Positions 57,463 to 64,000 of a stretch of DNA of 64,000 nt are shown one piece after another (position 1 is the stretch's first letter; every line of letters begins with the position of its first letter). Origin of the DNA: Streptomyces sp. SAT1. Lineage in GTDB: Bacteria; Actinomycetota; Actinomycetes; Streptomycetales; Streptomycetaceae. A program made the translations under genes and the position numbers. The DNA is taken from the NCBI RefSeq assembly GCF_001654495.1, contig NZ_CP015849.1:1750501-1814500 (forward strand), in the 5' to 3' direction. Below the pieces are notes generated by a model. The model did not search any database. It saw only the letters and a list, made by a program, of their open reading frames with translations, and was not told the origin of the DNA.

Positions 57463-58922
57463 TGACCGGCCCGGGGCCCGCGCGCGCGGAGGACGAGCAG
57501 GGCGGCCGGGGCGGCTTCCGTACGGCGCTCTCGGGTCTCACCACCCGCGGCCGGTCCTTCCTGGCCGCCGGGATCGCGGCGGCCGTGTGCGCGTACATCC
57601 TCGGGCAGGGCGAACTGCTGCGGGTCGGCCTGCTGCTGGCCGTGCTGCCCCTGGTCTGCGCGGCCGTGCTCCACCGCACCCGCCACCGGGTCGCGGGCAG
57701 CCGCCGCCTCAGCCCCGGGCGGGTGCCCGCGGGCGCCGAGGCCCGCGTCCATCTGCGGATGGACAACGTCTCCCGGCTCCCCACGGGCCTGCTGATGCTC
57801 CAGGACCGGGTGCCCTACGTCCTCGGGCCCCGGCCGCGCTTCGTCCTGGACCGGATGGAGCCGGGCGGACGCCGCGAGGTGTCCTACCGGGTCCGCTCCG
57901 ACCTGCGCGGGCGCTATCCGCTCGGCCCGCTGCAACTGCGGCTGACCGACCCGTTCGGGATGTGCGAGCTGACCCGCTCCTTCTCCGCCTACGACACGCT
58001 CACGGTCGTCCCGCGCGTGGAGCCGCTGCCGCCGGTGCGGCTGAGCGGTGAGGCCAAGGGGTACGGCGACGGGCGGCAGCGTTCGCTGGCGCTGGCCGGC
58101 GAGGACGACGTGATCCCGCGCGGCTACCGCTACGGGGACGATCTGCGCCGCGTGCACTGGCGCTCCACCGCGCGCTACGGCGAGCTGATGGTGCGCCGCG
58201 AGGAGCAGCCGCAGCGGGCCCGCTGCACGGTGCTGCTGGACACCCGCGCCGTCGCCTACCGGGGCGCGGGCCCCGACGCGGCCTTCGAGTGGGCCGTCTC
58301 CGGTGCCGCCTCCGTCCTGGTGCACATGCTGGAGCGCGGCTTCTCGGTGCGGTTGCTGACCGACACCGGTGATTCGGTGCCGGGCGAGGGCTCGGAGGGC
58401 TTCGCGGGGGCCGGCCAGGACTCGGCGGACGCGGCCGGGCTGCTGATGGACACCCTCGCCGTGATCGACCATTCGGACGGAGCGGGCCTCTCCCGCGCCT
58501 ACGACGTGCTGCGCGGCGGCAACGAGGGCCTGCTCGTGGCCTTCCTCGGCGATCTCGACGAGGCACAGACCACGATGGCCGCGAAGATGCGGCAGCGCAG
58601 CGGGGGCGCGGTCGCCTTCGTCCTGGACAGCGAGGACTGGAACCGTGACCCGGCGGGCGCACCCGCGGCGGGTGACGCGGCCGGTGCGCGGCTGCGGATG
58701 CTCCGTGACACGGGCTGGACGGCCGTGCGCGTGCCCCGGGGCATGTCCCTGGACGAGGCATGGCGCCGGGCGGACCATGAGCGCTCCGCCTCAGGCCCGG
58801 TCGGCGGCTCCCACTTCGCCCCGTCGACGGCGGCGAGCCGCGCGGGATCCGGCCCGGCGGGGCCGGGCACGGGCGGACCGGTGGCGGCGCGCGGCGCGGG
58901 CGCGGCCGGGGAAAGGCCGTGA
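57462..58922 (+). CDS. DUF58 domain protein
   Basis: A 486-aa protein usually paired with MoxR. Two membrane helices lie at about 28-70 (SFLAAGIAAAVCAYILGQGELLRVGLLLAVLPLVCAAVL). The DUF58 motif GYRYGDDLRRVHWRSTARYGELMVRREEQ is at about 220-248. The rest resembles a von Willebrand A fold (CTVLLDTRAVAY). The last ~50 residues are Gly/Ala/Ser-rich. Its ATG overlaps the moxR stop (TGATG). Function in envelope processes is inferred from the operon type. Confidence 0.92.
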
Positions 58923-59254
58923 TGGGCGGCACGGCGGCGGGCCGGGCGCCGCGGCGGCCGGGTGGATCACCGCCGGGTACCGGGCCGGGATCCGCCACCG
59001 GGGGTGCGGGGGCGGCCCGGGGTGGCCGACGGGACGGGCGGCGAGGCCGTGGCAGTGGGCTCGGGCCCCGCGTCGGGTGCGGGAGCGGGAACGCGCGCAG
59101 AAGTGGGCGCGGTCTCCGGCAGCGAGCGCGGGCCGGGTCCCGGCTCCGGGCGCGTCGGGATGTCGCGGCGTCCCTGGCCGGGGCGCGGGCGAGTGGGGAC
59201 AGGGGCATGAGCGGCGTGACCCGGCCGGTGGGCCGGCGGGAGGGGCGGGGATGA
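58922..59254 (+). CDS. Doubtful overlapping ORF between DUF58 and transglutaminase
   Basis: An open frame of 110 codons that starts at the ATG overlapping the DUF58 stop (TGATG) and ends overlapping the next ATG (ATGA), so the spacing looks like a translated gene. However, the product is Gly/Arg/Pro/Ala-only low complexity (GTAAGRAPRRPGG, RGRGSGLGPRVG), third codon positions lack the strong G/C bias of the neighbours, and no domain is visible. It may be a spacer or a decayed segment. Low confidence. Confidence 0.25.
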   Translation: MGGTAAGRAPRRPGGSPPGTGPGSATGGAGAARGGRRDGRRGRGSGLGPRVGCGSGNARRSGRGLRQRARAGSRLRARRDVAASLAGARASGDRGMSGVTRPVGRREGRG

Positions 59255-61632
59255 GCGGGCGGACGCGGTTGGCGCTGTGTGCGGCGGTGGCCACACTGAT
59301 GGCGGCGTGCGCGTTGCTGCCGCTGGTCTCCCCCGCCACCTGGATCCTCCAGGCGACACTGATGCTCGCGGTGCAGTCGGGCGTCGGCGTGGCGGCCCGC
59401 CGGGTGCCGCTGGCGCGCCCGCTGACCGTGGCGGCGCAGGCCCTGGCCACCCTGCTGCTGCTCACCCTCCTCTTCGCCCGGCAGCAGGCGATCGCCGGGC
59501 TGATCCCCGGTCCGGACGCCTTCCGCCGGCTGGCCGCCCTGCTCCAGCAGGGCGGTGACGACGTCGGGCGCTATGCGATCCCGGCGCCGCTGTCCGACGG
59601 CATCCGGCTGATGCTCATCGGCGGTGTGCTGGTGATCGGGCTGATCGTGGACACCCTCGCGGTGACCCTGCGCAGCGCGGCCCCCGCCGGACTCCCGCTG
59701 CTCGCGCTGTACTCCGTGGCGGCCGGGCTGTCCGACGGCGGCTCGGCCTGGCTGTGGTTCCTCCTGGCGGCGGCCGGCTACCTCATGCTGCTGCTGGTCG
59801 AGGGCCGGGACCGGCTCGCGCAGTGGGGCCGGGTGTTCGGCGGTGCGGCACGGGCGCCGGGCGGCGGGTCCGGCGGCGCGGTGGCCCCGATCCGCACCGG
59901 ACGCCGGATCGGCGCGGTCGCGCTGGGTGTCGCCCTGGTGGTGCCGCTCGCCCTGCCCGGAATGCGCGGCGGCCTGCTGGACGGCGACGGCGGCGTGGGC
60001 TCGGGCATCGGGGGCGGCGGCACCATCTCGGCGGTGAACCCGCTGGTGTCCCTGCGCGACAGCCTGAACGTCGACGAGAACCGCACGGTCCTCAGTCTGC
60101 GCACCAACTCCCCGAACGCCTCCGACCTGTATCTGCGCATCGTCTCCCTGGACGACTTCGACGGCACCACCTGGAAGCCGTCCCAGCGGCACATCGTCGG
60201 CGTGCCGGACCCGTTCCCCAGCCCGTCCGGCCTGGACGGCGGCGTCCGGCGCACCGAGATCACCACCTCCGTCGCCGCCGCCGACTGGTACGCGCAGGAC
60301 TGGCTGCCGATGCCGTACCCACCGAGCGGTGTGCGGGTCGACGGCAGCTGGCGCTACGAGCCCGTGGGCATGACCCTGGTCGGCGACCACGGGCAGAACA
60401 CCCGCGGGCTGTCGTACCAGGTCAAGAGCCTGGAGGTGCAGCCGACGGCGGAGCAGCTCGCCACCGCCGGGCAGCCTCCCGCGGCTCTGGAGCGCGAGTA
60501 CACCAAGGTGCCCGACAGCCTGCCGGGCGTCGTGGCGAGCACCGCGCGCCGGGTCACGGCGGGAGCGGCGAACCACTACGAGCAGGCGGTGAAGCTCCAG
60601 AACTGGTTCTCCTTCGAAGGCGGCTTCCAGTACGACACTCAGGTCGAGGTGGGCTCGGGCTCGCAGGGGATCACACGGTTCCTCAGGGACAAGCGGGGCT
60701 TCTGCGTGCACTTCTCGTTCACCATGGCGGCGATGGCCCGTACGCTCGGCATCCCCGCGCGGGTGGCGGTGGGCTTCGCCCCCGGTGCCGCGCAGGGCGA
60801 CGGCAGTGTCCAGGTGGGGCTCAAGGACGCGCACGCCTGGCCCGAGCTGTACTTCCAGGGCGTCGGCTGGACCCGCTTCGAGCCCACGCCGACCCGGGGC
60901 ACGGTCCCGCAGTACACCACCTCGGACCCCTCGAACTCGACGCTGCCGAACCCGGCGCTGCCGTCCCAGGGGGCCAGCTCGCAGCCGTCCGCCGCGCCGT
61001 CCGCGAGCACCGGCTGCACCCCGCAGATGAAGCGGCTCCAGGAGTGCCCGAGCCCGTCCGCGCAGGCGGCGCTGCCCGCCGGGGACAGCGGCACGCCGTG
61101 GGGGGTGGTCACGGGCTGGGCCCTGGGCGGGCTCGCCGTGCTCGTCCTGCTGCTGTCACCGCTGCTGTGGCGGAAGCGGAGAAGAGCCGTCCGGCTGGGG
61201 GCGCACGGCCGGGGCCCGGCGGACGCGCTCCCGCACCGGCTGGCCGTCTGGCAGGAACTGACCGACACGGCCTGGGACTTCGGGATCTTCCCGGACGAGT
61301 CGCAGACCCCGCGCAGGACGGCGGAGCGGATCGTCCGGGCGGGACGGCTCGACCCGGTGGCCGCCGCCTCGGCCCACCGGCTGGCCGACGCCCTGGAGCA
61401 GGTGCTCTACGCGCCGAGCCCGAGCCCGATGCCGGGGCTCGCCGACGACGTCCGCCGGGTCGTCGCGGGGCTGCGCGGCTCGGCCTCGCGCGGTGCCCGG
61501 CTGCGCGCCGCCCTCGCCCCCCGCTCGACCGCGCGTCTGTCCTGGGCCCTCTCCGCCCGTTCGGCCGCCCTCCGCGCCCGCGCCGCGGCTCTCCGCCCGG
61601 CCCTGCGCCGCCCCTCGCGCCAGCAGGGCTGA
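59251..61632 (+). CDS. Transglutaminase-like membrane protein (DUF3488/TgpA type)
   Basis: A 793-aa protein. About six to seven helices fill residues 1-235 (DUF3488 part). The extracytoplasmic transglutaminase core holds C485 in KRGFCVHFSFTMA, H528 in KDAHAWPELYF and E544 in WTRFEPTP, so the third position is Glu rather than Asp. A Ser/Pro-rich linker, another helix (WALGGLAVLVLLLSPLLW, about 622-639) and a cytoplasmic DUF4129-like tail follow. Third gene of the MoxR/DUF58 operon. It may cross-link or cleave envelope proteins. Confidence 0.92.
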   Translation: MSGRTRLALCAAVATLMAACALLPLVSPATWILQATLMLAVQSGVGVAARRVPLARPLTVAAQALATLLLLTLLFARQQAIAGLIPGPDAFRRLAALLQQGGDDVGRYAIPAPLSDGIRLMLIGGVLVIGLIVDTLAVTLRSAAPAGLPLLALYSVAAGLSDGGSAWLWFLLAAAGYLMLLLVEGRDRLAQWGRVFGGAARAPGGGSGGAVAPIRTGRRIGAVALGVALVVPLALPGMRGGLLDGDGGVGSGIGGGGTISAVNPLVSLRDSLNVDENRTVLSLRTNSPNASDLYLRIVSLDDFDGTTWKPSQRHIVGVPDPFPSPSGLDGGVRRTEITTSVAAADWYAQDWLPMPYPPSGVRVDGSWRYEPVGMTLVGDHGQNTRGLSYQVKSLEVQPTAEQLATAGQPPAALEREYTKVPDSLPGVVASTARRVTAGAANHYEQAVKLQNWFSFEGGFQYDTQVEVGSGSQGITRFLRDKRGFCVHFSFTMAAMARTLGIPARVAVGFAPGAAQGDGSVQVGLKDAHAWPELYFQGVGWTRFEPTPTRGTVPQYTTSDPSNSTLPNPALPSQGASSQPSAAPSASTGCTPQMKRLQECPSPSAQAALPAGDSGTPWGVVTGWALGGLAVLVLLLSPLLWRKRRRAVRLGAHGRGPADALPHRLAVWQELTDTAWDFGIFPDESQTPRRTAERIVRAGRLDPVAAASAHRLADALEQVLYAPSPSPMPGLADDVRRVVAGLRGSASRGARLRAALAPRSTARLSWALSARSAALRARAAALRPALRRPSRQQG

Positions 61633-61967
61633 CCGCCCGGCGCGAGGTGGTCGCCGGGGCCCGCCCCGGGCGACCGCCGAGGGGAACGGACCGGCCGGGG
61701 GGCGCTCCGAGCCGCGTCGTGACGGACCGGGCCGCGTCCTGCCCCGGTCGTCCACCGCCGAGCCCGCCGAGCCGCGTCCTGCCGGGGCGCGTCTTCCTGG
61801 GCCGACAAACCACCGCGGGCGGGACGGGCGGGGCCGGGCGACCGGGCGCCGGGGCCGGGGCCGGCTGGCCGGCCATGGAGGCGAGGCACGGCATGACCAA
61901 GGAGCCGACCACGAGTCGTGGTCGGCTCCTCACACAAGCCGTTCGTGATGTGCCGCTCGGGCGGGGG
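61633..61967. terminator. Convergent gap with terminator at 61900-61930
   Basis: About 335 bp between convergent genes. The only clear structure is the perfect hairpin AGGAGCCGACCAC (61900-61912) / GTGGTCGGCTCCT (61918-61930), loop GAGTC, usable on both strands. The rest is GC-rich with the word CCGCGTC...GCC repeated and no convincing gene. Confidence 0.75.
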
Positions 61968-62357
61968 CTATCGTCCCTGCTCGTCGCGGCGGCGCTGCCA
62001 GCGCTGCTCGATGCGGTCCATCATGGAGCGCTTCGAACGCGCCTGACGGCCCGGATGCGGACCGGCGGCGGGCCGCTCGCCCGGCTTGGGAGCCTTGCGC
62101 CAGCCGGTCACGGCCAGCAGCGCGCATCCCAGCATCACCAGGAAGCCCACCACGCTCACCCAGGGATACTGGGCGATCACACCTGCCATGAGGAGCGCGA
62201 TACCTACGAGGAAGCCCGCGACCGCCTGGTAGACCCGCCGCCGGGTGTACGTACGCAGCCCGCTTCCCTCGAGCGCCGACGCGAACTTGGGATCTTCGGC
62301 GTACAGCGCTCGCTCCATCTGCTCGAGCATGCGCTGCTCGTGCTCCGAGAGCGGCAC
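61968..62357 (-). CDS. DUF3040 family membrane protein
   Basis: A 129-aa protein with the DUF3040 start PLSEHEQRMLEQMERALYAEDPKFASAL, two membrane helices (VAGFLVGIALLMAGVIAQ and VSVVGFLVMLGCALLAVTGW) and a basic cytoplasmic tail (SKRSMMDRIEQRWQRRRDEQ). It is common in actinobacteria, often near dcw genes; the function is unknown. GTG 62357. Confidence 0.92.
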   Translation of the reverse strand: MPLSEHEQRMLEQMERALYAEDPKFASALEGSGLRTYTRRRVYQAVAGFLVGIALLMAGVIAQYPWVSVVGFLVMLGCALLAVTGWRKAPKPGERPAAGPHPGRQARSKRSMMDRIEQRWQRRRDEQGR

Positions 62358-62632
62358 GGAGTCCTCCTCATCGTGCAGTCGCCGGGGCGACCCGGGGGGT
62401 CCCTTCAGGATAGGCAGGGAATCGCCCCCGTGAAACCCGCCCCTCTACGCCAATTGGCCAACCGGATCACCATGACGGAACCCGGCTCGCTGAGGCTTCA
62501 TTCCCCGGCGACCGGCCCGTCATGCCGGGCGGCCTCCCTCGATCATACGGCGCCACCACCTGGATCGGGGGGCCTGTGGCACACTCCATGCCCGGCCGGG
62601 CCGCCGGCCGGCGGCCCGTCGCACCAGGCCGG

Positions 62633-63418
62633 TCAGGCCCCGGGCGCACCCCGGGTCTCACCGAGGACGTGGAGCTGGGTGGCCACGGAGTGGAACGCCG
62701 GCAGTTCGGCCGCCGCCGCCTCCAGCTGGAGCAGGGCGTCCAGCGCCCCCGGCTCGGTGTCCACCAGCACGCCCGGCACCAGGTCGGCGAAGACCCGTAC
62801 GCCGTGCACCGCGCCGATCGCCAGGCCCGCCTCCTCGACGAAGCCGGTGAGCTGCTCGGCGGTGAAGCGGCGCGGCACCGGGTCGCCCTCGCCCCAGCGC
62901 CCCTCCGGGTCGCCCAGCGCCTGCCGGGCCTCCGTGAAGTGGCCGGCCAGGGCCCGCGCGAGCACCGCGCCGCCGAGTCCGGCGGCGAGCAGGCTGAGCA
63001 CTCCCTCGGGGCGCAGCGCCGCGACCGCGTTGCCGACGCCGGCGGCCGGGTCGTCGACGTACTCCAGGACGCCGTGGCAGAGCACCGCGTCGTAGCCGCC
63101 GCGCTCGACCACGTCGAAGAGGCCGTGCACATCGCCCTGCACGCCGCGCACCCGGTCGGCCACACCGGCCTCGCCGGCGCGGCGCTCCAGCGCGAAGAGC
63201 GCGTTGGGGCTGGGGTCGACGACGGTGACACGGTGGCCGAGGCGGGCCACGGGCACGGCGAAGTTGCCGCTGCCGCCGCCGGTGTCGAGGACGTCCAGCG
63301 ACTCCCGGCCCGTGGCCTTGGCCAGCCGGTCGAGGGCGTCCCGCAGGACGTCCCAGACCACGGCCGTGCGAAGCGAGGCGCGGGATCGGGCGACGGGTGG
63401 GCGCATCGGGTCCGACAC
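62633..63418 (-). CDS. Class I SAM-dependent methyltransferase
   Basis: A 261-aa methyltransferase. The SAM loop is VLDTGGGSGNFAVPVA (motif I), then VTVVDPSPNALFALERR, GDVHGLFDVV, and YDAVLCHGVLEYVDDPAAGV. The profile resembles CmoM/UbiE-like enzymes, but the substrate is unknown. GTG 63418 is used; ATG 63406 is four codons downstream. Confidence 0.9.
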   Translation of the reverse strand: MSDPMRPPVARSRASLRTAVVWDVLRDALDRLAKATGRESLDVLDTGGGSGNFAVPVARLGHRVTVVDPSPNALFALERRAGEAGVADRVRGVQGDVHGLFDVVERGGYDAVLCHGVLEYVDDPAAGVGNAVAALRPEGVLSLLAAGLGGAVLARALAGHFTEARQALGDPEGRWGEGDPVPRRFTAEQLTGFVEEAGLAIGAVHGVRVFADLVPGVLVDTEPGALDALLQLEAAAAELPAFHSVATQLHVLGETRGAPGA

Positions 63419-63592
63419 GGCAGTTGACTCCTCGCGGCGGCACCGCCTCGGGTACGGCGGAGCGATCGGGCTGCCTCCCCGGCCCGCGACACGGGAGGTG
63501 GGAAGGCTTCAGGCGTCTCCACCCTATTGCCTCCGCCGCCCGGTCCGCCCGTCGCCTCGGCGCCGCCTCCCGCCGCCCCGGACCCGCGCGGG

Positions 63593-64000
63593 TCAGCCCG
63601 CGTCCGGTATGCCGTCGGCCGGTGGTCGCGCAACCCGCGCGCCGCCGGTCCGCGGACCTCCGGCCTGCTCGGTCCCGGCGGTGCGCGGTCCTGCCGCCGG
63701 CTCCCCCGGCCGGGGCGGCGGCAGGACCGGCTGGAGGACCAGCATCCGCTCGACGATGCGCAGGAACATCGCCACGTCCCGCATCAGGTCGTCGGCGTCC
63801 CGGTGGCCCGCCGCGCCCCGCACCCCGGCCTCGGCCAGCGCGCGGCGGCGGGCGCCCGAGGCGAACAGGGCGCTCCACTCGGTCAGTTCGGGTGCGATCT
63901 CGGGGAGCACCTCCCAGGCGCTGCGGATCCGGGCCCGCCGCCGGGAGCCGGTCTCCGGGCGGGCCCGCGCGGCGAGCACGGCGGCGGCGGTGCGCAGGGC
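63593..64000 (-). CDS. SAV_6107-type HEPN protein, partial (N-terminus beyond right edge)
   Basis: The visible 135 codons run to the window edge, so the start is missing. The sequence ALRTAAAVLAARARPETGSRRRARIRSAWEVLPEIAPELTEWSALFASGARRRALAEAGV matches my memory of the actinobacterial SAV_6107 HEPN-like family, helical proteins of unknown role. RDADDLMRDVAMFLRIVERML follows, and the last ~45 residues are Pro/Gly/Ala-rich. An ATG at 63979 is probably internal. Confidence 0.75.
   Translation of the reverse strand, partial: ALRTAAAVLAARARPETGSRRRARIRSAWEVLPEIAPELTEWSALFASGARRRALAEAGVRGAAGHRDADDLMRDVAMFLRIVERMLVLQPVLPPPRPGEPAAGPRTAGTEQAGGPRTGGARVARPPADGIPDAG

Noticed and set aside
59754..63095. 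1113-codon plus-strand frame
   Set aside because: Overlaps the transglutaminase in another frame and runs antisense to two genes; no domain.

Overview
This window is a chromosomal core segment from a high-GC actinomycete, almost certainly a Streptomyces. The evidence is the very high GC content, frequent GTG and occasional TTG starts, strong AGGAGG-type ribosome sites, and family content: bifunctional PriA instead of separate HisA and TrpF, SepF/DivIVA/FtsZ polar-growth genes, and a translational ileS T-box. Gene order resembles, from memory, the his to dcw region of Streptomyces coelicolor. I see no prophage, insertion sequence, CRISPR array, rRNA or tRNA.

Layout. 1-1274 (minus): an ArsR-type repressor followed by an MFS exporter (cut by the left edge), preceded by a striking array of TTGCGCAA boxes spaced exactly 14 bp apart. 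1410-7141 (minus): a tightly coupled histidine operon, hisD-hisC-hisB-(54-aa membrane protein)-hisH-priA-ridA-hisF, mostly with 4-base stop/start overlaps and ending in a U-tailed terminator. 7345-11512 (plus): a beta-helix-like membrane protein, an unrecognised helical protein, a Lon-N-domain protein and a YbaK deacylase. 11513-12297: a gene-free stretch of degenerate tandem repeats. 12298-15071 (minus): a membrane protein and an ABC exporter pair. 15155-20424: a NYN-domain protein, a 57-aa basic protein and replicative polymerase DnaE. 20679-25538 (plus): DUF2252 protein, membrane protein, DsbA-like thioredoxin and a Tat-exported PhoD phosphatase. 25564-30376: alpha/beta hydrolase, MscS channel, SDR dehydrogenase, cation/proton antiporter and GNAT acetyltransferase.

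30373-33100 (minus) carries rluD-like, lspA and a DksA/TraR-type zinc-finger gene with a long lysine/alanine-rich extension. Divergent from it, ileS has a T-box leader with an AUC specifier and a TTG start whose ribosome site can be sequestered. Two perfect 16-bp hairpins separate ileS from the convergent division block.

37009-55111 (minus) is the division and cell wall (dcw) cluster. Read from its promoter: rsmH, ftsL, ftsI, murE, murF, mraY, murD, ftsW, murG, ftsQ, ftsZ, pgeF (ylmD), ylmE, sepF, yggT, divIVA. Together these make lipid II, polymerise and cross-link septal wall, build the Z ring (FtsZ anchored by SepF) and direct polar growth (DivIVA). murC, ddl, ftsA and mraZ are not here. 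55534-61632 (plus): beta-carbonic anhydrase, then the MoxR / DUF58 / transglutaminase operon. 61968-64000 (minus): DUF3040 protein, methyltransferase and a HEPN-like protein cut by the right edge.

Most genes are conserved housekeeping genes. The most unusual signals are in the DNA between them: the 14-bp operator array, the three-copy repeat region, partial duplications of the 3' ends of lspA and murE, the ftsZ leader repeats, and a probable repeat insertion encoding the start of MoxR.
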